From: Favolaschia claudopus
Taxonomy: Eukaryota > Basidiomycota > Agaricomycetes > Agaricales > Mycenaceae
DNA: 64,000 nt
Direction of reading: 5' to 3'
NCBI GenBank assembly: GCA_037176885.1
Contig: JAWWNJ010000086.1
Span: forward strand, 868,001-932,000
Below are positions 54,769-64,000 of the stretch, piece by piece. Position 1 is the stretch's first letter. Every line of letters starts with the position of its first letter. The position numbers and the translations under genes are program-made. The notes under the pieces are model-generated. The model was not told where the DNA came from. It saw nothing but the letters and a program-made list of their open reading frames with translations, and searched no databases.

Positions 54769-55131
54769 TGGCCAGTAAAAGAGGCAGACCTGCTAAAAAA
54801 TCCAAACGAAATACCTCTGGGCTTAAGAGTCAAGGTGGAAGATCTCAGGCAGATCCTGCCGTCGTAGTCCAGGTCCTTGTTCTTCAGATCCAGAGGAGCT
54901 ATCAGACTATGGGGATCAAGAAATGCCAAATGATCTAGAGCTTGATTCCATAGTCTATCTGGAGGTTGATACAGACCATGATGATGTCTATGATGAAGAT
55001 GACTGGGAACAGATTGCAACTGCGAAGTTCAAGGAGCGTTTGCTGGAGATGGTTTTAAAGGAGGAAGAAGATAAGACTGGTGACAGTGATTGGTTACCAA
55101 GCCAAGAAAGATCTCTTCATCACGGCTTGTA
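54769..55131 (+). pseudogene. N-terminal fragment of a TE-associated basic/acidic protein
   Basis: ATG at 54769 gives MASKRGRPAKKSKRNTSGLK, an AT-hook-like basic start. After an indel near 54850-54880 the second frame continues with SSDPEELSDYGDQEMPNDLE, a long acidic stretch, FKERLLEMVLKEEEDKTGDS and DWLPSQER. I know this order (basic RGRP start, acidic region, DWLP-K/Q-E) from the N-termini of repeated transposon-associated proteins in Agaricomycetes. The expected downstream part is missing. Function unknown. Confidence 0.45.
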
Positions 55132-55908
55132 ATCGATCGCATCAGTAGTTACGACACAGAACTTCCCCAAGCTTCCCCATCAAAGAATGCAATAGCCGTG
55201 AAGCCGAGTACCTTTCTCGCTTTGCATGTACCAAAAGATGCCGGCGCAAAACTTGGGATTCATTCTTCGAGAATGATACAAAAGGGTCGCCGATTTGATT
55301 ATAGTGATCAAAACTAAAATTCGGATAGGAGGGTTTGGTCAGGAAATGCGACCGCTTGGAAGAAAATAAGGACCAAAAATATATTGCGGCCCAGGCAAGA
55401 GCTGCCACTCGGCAGGTTCGAACGCTGGACCGCCGGATGCCAGCCGAGAGTCCAACACGGCATTGCTCCAAGTACCCCACAGAACCATTGCAGAGCGTTA
55501 TTTGTCTCCCCATATGTGCCGTCATTGTCTACATTATCCACATCTTCTAACAGATGTCGCCCGTTGACTTCAGAACAAGTACAAGATAAGAACTCATACA
55601 GCGTCTTAGAAGGATGTAAGTAATCATCCAGCAGCTCAGGCTTATCTTCCAAGTAGTGGACTTACATAGCAGAAAATAGGCCAGCTCCTTCATGCACATA
55701 TGACCGAAATTCATGATGTTTTGTTAGGAATTTCTGACCTCACAAAAATGGTTTTCTAAACATCATGAAAGCAGTCTTGAAATTCATGATGGCCTTCATG
55801 ACGAAACATCATGAAATATGAAATTCATGACAAATGGTTTTGAAATTCATGACAATTACTCTGCACAGTGTTACATCTTTCAAGGCCACACAATCGAGAG
55901 TTTGCGGT
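55132..55908. other. No gene; GAAATTCATGA motif cluster
   Basis: Between 55705 and 55855 the word AAATTCATGA occurs about five times with several CATCATGAAA relatives; TCATGA is palindromic. 55140-55700 has no recognisable gene. Confidence 0.45.
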
Positions 55909-56092
55909 AGCCCCTGGTGGCTATTTTTCCTCGAGACTGGATGACCGGCTCGCGGCATATTAGCCACTATTCGTAGGACCCATGGATGGGATAAAATAGT
56001 GGCTACCTTGGGCCCGAGGCCGAAGCAACGGTCCCGCTCGAGCTCAGCACAAGAGCCACCAGTGGCTCACCGCAACCTCTCTGATACAATTC
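55909..56092. mobile_element. Inverted-repeat element related to the GCCATT MITEs
   Basis: GTTTGCGGTAGCCCCTGGTGGCT at the left and AGCCACCAGTGGCTCACCGCAAC at the right are inverted. TAGCCACTATT/AATAGTGGCTA forms a second inner pair. A short related piece (GCGCAAATCTGTAGCC...GGCTCTTCGCACACCC) lies at about 56153-56206. Confidence 0.65.
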
Positions 56093-57925
56093 GCTCAATG
56101 TTTCCCATGTCGCAACCCTGTGGTTAAACACTAGTCAGTGAGTTTCATAATGCGCAAATCTGTAGCCATTTAATGGGTCCAAAGGCTCTTCGCACACCCT
56201 GCTGATGTAAAATTCGTTAAGGAGCCGGGCTACGGAACTTTGGCTCAAAGAAAGGAGTTTCAAAGAAGTACGACTGGCTTCATTGATGGACTCCTGGCAA
56301 TATCTAAGAGATAGACCTGATGATACGATGGTATAAACATCTCAGCTATATTCTCTCTACGTTGAGAAGTCAACCAATCGTCTACATAATTTTAAACCTT
56401 GGATCACAAAGTAGCTCTTGCCCCCGATAACTGCAATCAGCTCGAATCCCAAGCTTATTCACTGCGCAGAAGAACCGTGGAAAAACATTAACGTAGACCA
56501 ATTATTGGACGTCTTGGACGGTAATCCAATCTTCTTTGTACGTTTTAAGTTGTGGCAGTTTGTCAGACAAAGACCGAATGATATTTAGAAACGGCCACCC
56601 GATGTTTTGGCTGAATTTGCTAAGATAATTACTAAAGAGTGGCCCATCAAAAGCTCATAATATTCCAAGTTTCTGGAATGGTGGCTGGGGTAAGGGACTG
56701 CGCCGGCTCAAAACGGTAAATATCCGGACTGACAGTGTCATCGTATAACAAAAACAACAGTTATTCCCTTCCATACAAGAGCTTTGTGCATCGAGAACTA
56801 AATTACACGAGACTCAAAAGGCGTGGGCAACAATGGGATCGGAGGAGCTGTCCACTCTTTTCATCAAGTTACCACCACCAGGGCATGGGTCGTCTGCCCC
56901 AGTACAGCCGAGATCTGGTCCCATAATCCTGAACGAGCAGCAACTGCAAAATCTCAAAGTGACGGAAATTAACGCCTCCCTCGCAACCTTCCGTGCGTGC
57001 TTGTTGGAGTCCTGGGATGGCGGTCATACCTCGTTCGTATCGTCTGGGAAAAAAACCTCAGCAGGCGTCAGTCGGCTCAAATGCTGGACTTTGATGTGGA
57101 TGAGATTGCTTGATAATTTTAGGTTTACATGCGGGGGTAAAGCTGTTTTTTAACGCTTTCTGTCATACAGAATACAGTTGGGACATGTGCAAAGAATATT
57201 TCACCCAAAAATATAATACGGAAAATATATTTTCAATACTGTATTGTCGGTGTTCCAGTATATAGTCTGACTCCAAATATACTTTACCTTGGCCTCGTAT
57301 GAGCGGAAACCGGGTTCATACGGGATTTTGATTTTTTTTTTTACAAAACGAAGAGCATACGCGCAGTGCCCGTTAATCGACTTTATTGACCGCCAAAGCA
57401 CTAAGGCCCAGGGAGTGATCAGATAATGGAATTTGCCTAAGCACATCAACTGACGGATACACAGCGGACACCCCTTTGTTCGATCGTATACTCTATGATA
57501 ACAAGCCCTATAGATAATAAGCACTTGGAAGCGTAGAAAGCTTGATCTAAACCTACGCTCTCGGAAATCTGCCATCCTTTGACCGTACCGTATTCGACAT
57601 CCCCTTTACCATTGTTGAACCACACATGTGTTGCAATCTGTATATTGCGTTGTCACCGACGGGAGAGTCAGACGGAAAACAAGGGGGTACCAGAAACGGC
57701 GGAGAGCTTGAGGTGGCAGGTGGCATTGGTGAGGGAGGCATCTACAGGGCCGGACACTCAAGCACGAGATGTTCCCTTTATGGAAGGCGTGACAGGACCG
57801 ATGATAATCCCGGTTGAGGTCGTCCCAAAAATTCGGACAAAAAGTTGTCGTTCAAAATCGGTTCCGTCGTCATGTTCAATTCCGGTATGTAGCAAGATTT
57901 CAGGTTCAAACTCTCCGGCATGTTG
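56093..57925. other. No recognised gene
   Basis: A plus frame at 56833-57153 (MGSEELSTLFIKLPPPGHGS) and a minus frame at 57201-57575 have no known motif. The stretch lies directly upstream of the presumed copia C LTR start. Confidence 0.3.
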
Positions 57926-58286
57926 TGTTGAGTATTCAATCGCAGCTTCATCTCATCCCGCACTCTTACTCACATCCCGCGCTATGTTCTTAGATACAAA
58001 CTGTGTACAGTACAACTTCCGAACTTTTCATTCATTATTGTTACCTTTGTTACCCGTCCCGGTCGATACACGCACAGCTAGCATTTAGTATTTATACGGA
58101 CTTGTTTCTTGTACATCCCTCAGACGTTGCTTCTACGCTTGAACAACTCTGAGGTATATTTCTTTACTTACTTATTTATCTGCTCGTTACTTATGTATCT
58201 CGCAGTATTATTGTTTAGGTGAATATAGACGTTGCTTCTACGCTTGAACAACTCTGAGTGTTATTGTTTAGCTTCTAAACGCAACA
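57926..58286 (+). repeat. Copia C 5' LTR with intron and spliced copy
   Basis: TATA-like TTTATA at 58091-58096; exon1 58122-58153; intron 58154-58205 (52 nt, GTATAT...CGCAG); exon2 58206-58218; linker 58219-58226 (GTGAATAT); exon1 again 58227-58258 (identical); exon2 again 58259-58271 (one difference). The end CTTCTAAACGCAACA precedes the primer-binding site. Exon1 can fold (CTCAGA...TCTGAG and GTTG...CAAC). The exact left end is an inference. Confidence 0.82.
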
Positions 58287-58387
58287 GGTTATTGGGCCCC
58301 GCGTCTCAGCCTGCAAACTAGCCTGCTTATTGCTCTTGTCCTTGCTCTCCCGAAACCCTTTCCGTATCCCCCGCATACTTGTCCATC

Positions 58388-58911
58388 ATGACGACTATTG
58401 CCGCCGCCGACCTCACTTCCTTGTCTAAAGTCCCTACGCTTCTGTCTAACGGAGGCAACTGACTCATCTTCACCAAACGGTTCAAAAACTTCGTCGATTC
58501 AAAAGTCCTCTGGGGGCATTTTGATGGTACCACCACCAGACCGACCCCGCCTGCTGCGCAAGCGGAAATCGACGAATGGGTGAAGCACGAATCGGAGGCT
58601 AGGAACTTTCTTACCCAGCGACTCGAAGATGCCATGTTCTTGCAAGCCGATCTCCAGCCCACCGTTGCGCTCATGTGGGAGTATATCAGTAACAAGGTCA
58701 CTGCTCTCAGCGCCCACGTCGTTGCTTCTAGACAGGCGGACTTCGACAACTGCAACTGCGGCGACAAAGACGATCTCCGTCACCACCTCGAGATAAATCT
58801 GCGCACCAAATACATGAACCTCATCACTCTTGGGGTCACTATGACAGACAGTCAGTATGCGACGCGCATCATTAATTCCCTTCCCCGCCACTATCAATCC
58901 TACCTTTCCAC
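58388..58911 (+). pseudogene. Copia C gag, first part, with premature TGA
   Basis: MTTIAAADLTSLSKVPTLLS leads to a TGA at 58460-58462 where a Trp codon is expected (NGGN-W-LIFTKRFKNF). It continues VLWGHFDGTT, EARNFLTQRLEDAM and LRTKYMNLITLGVTMTDSQY up to LPRHYQSYLS, then the nested element starts. Retrotran-gag/UBN2 type. Confidence 0.9.
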
Positions 58912-60662
58912 TGACGAGCCAACCGAGCGCTGGGGCGCGGAAGGATCTGAAAGTGCGAGTGGGCTCGAACAAAGCTCCTAGAGCATGGGCGAGGTCTGAG
59001 GCAACGGCGAGGGCCTACAGAACGACGAGGGGACCGAAACGGAGGGGAAACGAAACTTACGAAAGTCATATAATCAGGTGTGAGGTACAGGCTATAAGGT
59101 AGATACTAGAATCACATGTGAAACACAAATGAGTCAGGTAGTAAGGTGAACCGTATGGAAAGAGGCAGTGAAACGAACAACGATCAGATATACCAGGTAC
59201 GCAATCAGCGCGGCAGCGTGCACGTCATCTCCTCCCAACTGAAAATGTGACTGTCCTCAGTCACTTGCAGCGCGAAAACGAACCAGAAGAACAGTATCGG
59301 AGATGGAATAGAGAATGAAGAGCGGCGATGAAGAAGAGCAATGGTACATCCTCCCAACTGGAATGTGAACGGGTAATCCAATCAACTCCGGCGCAAATGA
59401 ACCAACGGCGACATGGTGGGATGAACGAGGGATTGGTCGGCAGCTGCAAGGATGCGAGTGCGTAGCTTGGAGGGTAAGACTGCTAAACGTTCGGGGGCAA
59501 GAACGAAATTATCCAACGGTGGAGTCGAATAAGCTGAATCGAAAGTCGGAGGTGTAGAAATAGATAAAGATGGATGCGTGGTAGAAGGAGTCGATGACGA
59601 TGCTTTTGAACGTGGCGGAATGGTCGGAGGCAAGCCAAAATTTCTAGACTTGGGCGGGGCATAGGCGGGAATCTGAGATGGAGACGTAATAGGAGCACGA
59701 TACGATTCGAGTGACAACGGTGGAAGCGTCACGGGTGTGGTGGATGACTCGGATGGTACGATGGCTGGGGTAGAAGCGGGAACATGAGCAACACGAGGCT
59801 CCATGGGAATAGGACGTGGAGCAGCGAACGACGATGAGGAAGCGGGATCGACGCGAGATCGGCTGTGATATTCTCGGATACGAGCACGCAGATTGGGCCC
59901 GGGGATGCTATGCGGGACGTATAAACCACTTGGCAGTACGACTTTGCCGTGGGCATTGCGTTTGCAAATGCCGGAACGAATATCGGCGACGAGGCGGGGA
60001 CAGCGGCGGATGAGGTGTGAACAACTACTGCAATAACTGCAGGGTCGAGAAGGAATGGGGGTGGAATGCGATGCGGCGGGGATAACGTGCTGAGCAATCA
60101 ACGGAAGGAGCGCACGGAGAAGGCTTGCCAACACTTCCAGGAGCGCTGGAGTGGAGGCGGCAAGTGCGACGTCGGACATCACGTGCCCACGCCACGTCAG
60201 CGGCGGGATCGAAGAAGGGGAAGTTGAGGGGAAGGACAACGGGTATGGGCGACGACGATGACTATGGCCAATACGAGCGTGAGAGGGGACAGAGCAGGCA
60301 ACAAGCTCAGAGACAGTTGTTGAAACCCTCGCGGTGGGCTCCAAAATGACGAACCAACCGAGCGCTGCGGCGCGGAAGGATCTGAAAGTGCGAGTGGGCT
60401 CGAACAAAGCTCCTAGAGCATGGGCGAGGTCTGAGGCAACGGCGAGGGCCTACAGAACGACGAGGGGACCGAAACGGAGGGGAAACGAAACTTACGAAAG
60501 TCGTATAATCAGGTGTGAGGTACAGGCTATAAGGTAGATACTAGAATCACATATGAGTCAGGTAGTAAGGTGAACCGTACAAGAACCGTATGGAAAGAGG
60601 CAGTGAAACGAACAACGATCAGATATACCAGGTACGCAATCAGCGCGGCAGCGTGCACGTCA
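58912..60662 (-). mobile_element. Gag-only gypsy-like LTR element (TRIM-like), 1751 bp, inside copia C gag
   Basis: LTRs 58912-59227 and 60347-60662 (316 bp each), TGACG...CGTCA, with a few substitutions and two compensating 11-bp indels. CCAC flanks both sides (58908-58911 and 60663-60666), a 4-bp target duplication. On the minus strand the primer-binding site TGGAGCCCACCGCGAGGG (60343-60326) ends like the complement of a tRNA 3' end, and the polypurine tract GTTGGGAGGAGA is next to the left LTR. The internal 1119 bp encode only a Gag-like protein, with no protease or RT. Insert plus TSD is 1755 bp, a multiple of three. Confidence 0.92.
59382..60179 (-). CDS. Gag-like zinc-knuckle protein of the nested element, 265 aa
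   Basis: ATG at 60179 starts MSDVALAASTPALLEVLASL. A CCHC knuckle CSYCSSCSHLIRRC is followed by VADIRSGICKRNAHGKVVLP, SGLYVPHSIPGPNL and RARIREYHSRS, the arrangement seen after the knuckle in Ty3/gypsy-type Gag proteins of Agaricomycetes. The rest is Pro/Ser-rich. The usual large capsid domain before the knuckle is absent, so this is a Gag C-terminal remnant. The frame also stays open upstream into the LTR (to 60407). RNA binding is plausible; particle formation is doubtful. Confidence 0.68.
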   Translation of the reverse strand: MSDVALAASTPALLEVLASLLRALLPLIAQHVIPAASHSTPIPSRPCSYCSSCSHLIRRCPRLVADIRSGICKRNAHGKVVLPSGLYVPHSIPGPNLRARIREYHSRSRVDPASSSSFAAPRPIPMEPRVAHVPASTPAIVPSESSTTPVTLPPLSLESYRAPITSPSQIPAYAPPKSRNFGLPPTIPPRSKASSSTPSTTHPSLSISTPPTFDSAYSTPPLDNFVLAPERLAVLPSKLRTRILAAADQSLVHPTMSPLVHLRRS

Positions 60663-63600
60663 CCACCATCACTTCGTCTGCCAAGGCGGCGTTGCTCAAC
60701 ATCGCTCGCACCGTCGCAGCCGCAGCTGCAGCGGCTGGCACTACCCAGATGACCGGTATGACCATCTCTTCCGGTACCACTGCCTCCACGCAAGCCATCA
60801 CGCTCGCACCGGATTATTTAATCCAACTTGCCTGCGAGGAGTGGGATCGTATCGAAGCGGAGAAGAAGAAGCGCAATGGTAACACACAACCAAACCGCGA
60901 GGACACGGGCACCGCTCTCAGCGCGCAATATTTCTCTTCTTCTTCGCAGTCGAACCGGTCGGGGAAATTTGGAAAAGGGAATAATCAGCGGCCGAAGGGA
61001 GTGTGCTGGAATTGCGGAGGCAAGGGGCACGTCCAATCGAAATGTCCCAGCCCTAAGCCCAACCGGGGCGAGAAAGGCGGAGGGAATGGGAAGCCGAATG
61101 CTTCCGCTGGATCTGCGAACGCCGTTGATGACGACGACGGCGCGTGGTGTGTCGAGTCCATCGATCTCGACGAAGTCACCAAGACCAGGATCCAGGAACC
61201 CCGCAGTGCTGGCGGCGCTGCTAGTACTGTGTTAGACATGGGGGAATTCTTTGAGAGTTGGGGCTTCACACCCGAACTCACCCTCCGGTCATTTTCCTCC
61301 GACTCCGGCGCCGACGCGCATGTTGGGGATGTTCGTGGCACTGCGTTGCCCGAGGTTTGGCCTGAATGGCTGGACGATGACGTCGTCGATGCCCTCGATC
61401 CGTTTGCTGATATGCCGGGTCTTGAGGAGGTTTCCGACTCTGAGGATGAAGATAGCGACACCGAGTCAACTTGCGACTCGATGCCGGACCTGCAGAGCGT
61501 GTCGGACAGCGACGACGACGACGATTTCGACGTCTACGGCTGCCCCCACACCTCAGCTGAGGGAACGGCCAATGCCGTTGATACTTCTGGAGAGAAGGCG
61601 TCAGTTAAAACGGAGTTATACGACTCGGGTTGCACGCAGCACCTCTCACCTTATTGCGACGACTTTCTCGACCTCACCCCCATCCCTCCGAAGCAGTTCT
61701 CTGCCGCGAATAGCCAGCGCTTTGGAGCGAAGGCTAGCGGGAGCATTACAGTCAGCGTTCCAAACGGGAATTCGATGAGCAGCATCGAACTCACCGATGT
61801 TCTCTTCGCCCCCGACATTGCCTACACCCTCGTCTCCGTCGGTCATCTTGATGATGCCGGTTACTCGCTCGCATTTAGCCAGGGGGAGTGCCGCATCACC
61901 AACCCTTCTGGTCAGCTCGTCGGCACAATTTCCAAGTCGGCGAAGGGGCTCTATAAAGTTATCCATGAGCCTGATAGCGCAAATCCCGTTGAACGAGTAC
62001 TCACCGAGGAAGAACTCCATCGCACCCTCGGCCACATCAGCCTCCCACTTGTCAAGGAGCTCGTTGTCAAGGGCTTAATTACCGGCATTCGTCTTGCGCC
62101 AGAAACTCCCGGCTCCAACCCCTTCTTCTGCGAGCATTGCGTCTATGCTAAGACGAAGCGCAAGTCTGTGCCGAAGACCCGCGACGGCGAACGTGCGAAG
62201 GCTTTTGGCGACGAGATTTACACCGATGTCTGGGGACCGTCGCGTGTTGAATCCCTCGGCCACAGCCGCTACTTCGTATCCTTCACCGACGACTGCACTC
62301 GCCATACCCATCTGTACTTCATGCGGAAGTCAGAAGTCTTCGAAAAATATAAAATATTCGAGGCTTGGGTCAAAACTCACCATGGCGTCACAATCAAAAT
62401 CCTTCACAGCGATCGTGGTGGCGAGTACATGTCGGCAGCGTTCACCAACCACCTCGCGGCAAAGGGCACGACACAGAAATTCACCGTGCATGATACGCCG
62501 GAGGAGAACGGTGTTGCTGAGAGGTTGAATGGGGTGTTGTTGGAGAAGGCGCGAGCTTTGATGCATGCGAGTGGCTTGCCAAAATTCTTGTGGAGCGAGT
62601 GCTTGCGACATGTTGTGTGGCTGAAGAACCGGACGTCAACTCGGGCGTTGAACGGGACGACTCCCTATCAGGCACTTACCGGTAACCTTCCCGACATGTC
62701 GTACGTCCACGCGTGGGGTGCGAAATGTTTTGTTCATCTCCAACCTGATGTTGTTGGACAGTCGAAACTTGATCCTCGTGCGAAGGAGGCACGATGGATG
62801 GGTCTAGATGAACAAAGCAAAGGTCATCGTATTTATTGGCCAGGTGAACGAAAGGTTTCAATCGAGCGTACCGTTATTTTCACTCCGTTGACAGTGTTGG
62901 ACGGGTTTGAGGGGGAGTACGACGACCCGCTTGAACCGCCGAGCGCGCCGTCTGCACCTGCTCATCCTTCAGTCAAACCTGTGCCCACCACGCCAACTCG
63001 TTCACGCACCTCGATCCATTCTGTTCCTCCCACTCCCGCTCCCGCTCCTACTCCCGCTACTGTTTCGACTCCGCCACCTCCCGTTGCTACTCCTGCTCCC
63101 CAACAAGCCGTCCGTCGTTCTACTCGTGATCGTGCTCCCAACCGTTACGTCCAAGATCTCGCCAGCGGCGAAGGAAGCTTCGACAATCTTCCTCGTAACC
63201 GCGGCAAGCTTCCCCAGGGCATGCGTGCGCCCGCTGCTGCTGTTGAATACGCTGCCGGGATGGACGATGTCGAGTATGCGCTAGTCGCGGACACTAGCGA
63301 GTCCGAAGGGCTTGAGCCGCGCAATCTTGCGGAAGCGCGCCGCTCGCCCGACTGGCCGAACTGGGTGAAAGCTATAAAGGAGGAGTTAGCGATGCTTGAG
63401 GAGAATCAGACTTGGGAGCTTGTTGACGCACCCGAGAACGCCAATGTTGTGGGGAATAAATGGGTCTTCCGCATCAAGCGTGATGCCGCAGGCCGAATCC
63501 AGCGCTACAAAGCGCGTCTCGTTGCGCAGGGTTTTTCTCAAGTCGAAGGTGTCGATTATTTCGATACATTCGCACCTGTTGCTCGGTTGAGTTCCATCCG

Positions 63601-64000
63601 CACCATCCTCGCTCTCGCTGCTCGTCTAAACCTTGAAATTCATCAGATCGACATCAAAGGAGCATATTTGAATGGTAAACTCACCGACGAAGAGCGCATT
63701 TACATGCGCCAACCCACTGGATTCCCTTACCCCCACTCCGTCGGCAAAATCCTCCGCTTGCTGAAGACGATTTACGGTCTAAAGCAAAGCGGCCGTCGAT
63801 GGTATCAGCGTCTTGTCGAGATTTGCGAGAAAGAAGGTTTTACCCGTTGCAGCACGGACCAAGCCGTCTTCTACCGTCGTGACGAGCGCGGAATCGTTAT
63901 TCTTGCTGTTCATGTCGATGACTGCACGATTGCGGCGTCCACGATGACATTGATTGACGCTACCAAGACTGGTATTGGCCGCCATGTCGAAGTTGTCGAT
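60663..64000 (+). CDS. Copia C Gag (end)-Pol, open to window edge
   Basis: The frame continues from the first gag part across the nested element (60663-60666 is the duplicated CCAC). It reads TITSSAKAALLNIARTV, a CCHC knuckle CWNCGGKGHVQSKC near 61011-61052, a long acidic Asp/Glu/Ser stretch, protease LYDSGCTQHLSP, GAG-pre-integrase (HRTLGHISLP...CEHCVYAKT), integrase D-D-E (IYTDVWGP, LHSDRGGEYMSAAF, TPEENGVAERLNG), a Pro-rich linker, and RT (WVFRIKRDAAGRIQRYKARL, IDIKGAYLNGK, YGLKQSGRRW, LAVHVDDCTIA). No stop in 3338 bases. RNase H and the 3' LTR lie outside. Pol looks intact, but gag has a stop and an insertion, so this copy depends on others. Confidence 0.95.

Larger units (their letters stand above)
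57926..64000 (+). mobile_element. Copia C: Ty1/copia retrotransposon, 3' end outside the window
   Basis: The 5' LTR (57926-58286) is followed by the primer-binding site GGTTATTGGGCCCC (58287-58300), an initiator tRNA-Met half-site variant. Gag starts at 58388, is interrupted by a gag-only LTR element (58912-60662), and gag-pol then runs open to the window end within RT. The left LTR border is inferred from TGTTGAGTATT and the matching end GCAACA, since the second LTR is not visible. Confidence 0.9.

Noticed and set aside
58499..58972. 157-codon minus ORF over copia C gag
   Set aside because: Antisense shadow of gag continuing into the nested LTR.

Overview
The window looks like a transposon graveyard from a filamentous basidiomycete, most likely an Agaricomycete. 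This rests on short introns of 50-61 nt with GT...AG ends and CTNAY-type branch sites, on TE protein families typical of mushroom-forming fungi (tnp2/Plavaka-type CACTA, Tad-like LINE, copia and gypsy elements), and on the lack of any bacterial operon or ribosome-binding pattern. I see no clear single-copy host gene. Nearly every coding stretch is TE-derived and most are broken. I name no species.

Layout. 1-2.6 kb: a divergent pair, a spliced basic ORF running off the left edge (-) and a broken CACTA (tnp2-type) transposase fragment (+). 2.6-3.5 kb: LINE ORF1 (-). 3.9-9.2 kb: tandem duplications, MITEs and a copia LTR fragment. 9.5-16.7 kb: another copia LTR fragment, a 1.26-kb foldback element, a hAT-like 2-kb element with CCCGATA-type subterminal repeats, and several hairpins. 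17.7-20.6 kb: a decayed gypsy protease/RT fragment joined to a decayed Cys-rich protein gene. 21.5-24 kb: a perfect 51-bp inverted repeat, a MITE and featureless DNA. 24.0-28.1 kb: a non-coding LTR element (LARD-1, TSD GTTTT). 29.4-29.9 kb: a LINE RT fragment. 30.7-40.4 kb: copia A (TSD CGGTA), interrupted by LARD-2 (TSD ATTCC) and by a solo LARD LTR (TSD GTTAC). 42.5-44.5 kb: a broken repeated Agaricomycete protein gene. 44.9-50.1 kb: copia B, structurally intact (TSD TCCAC, LTRs differing at 1 of 310 positions, one 1503-aa ORF). 51-56 kb: MITEs and a TE-protein fragment. 57.9-64 kb: copia C (+), running off the right edge, with a small gag-only gypsy-like LTR element inserted in its gag.

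Most notable observation. Every copia LTR that can be read here (copia A, B and C plus two LTR fragments) has the same internal design in transcription order: exon1 - GT...AG intron (50-52 nt in the four intact cases) - exon2 - short GT-linker - exon1 - exon2. The second exon1-exon2 copy is the first one with the intron cleanly removed. The exon sequences differ between families but are almost identical within one LTR. Where a TATA-like box is visible it lies about 25-30 nt before the first exon1, so exon1 should be the 5' end of the RNA. The simplest reading is that these LTRs carry tandem unspliced and spliced copies of R, renewed during reverse transcription. I know of no description of this.
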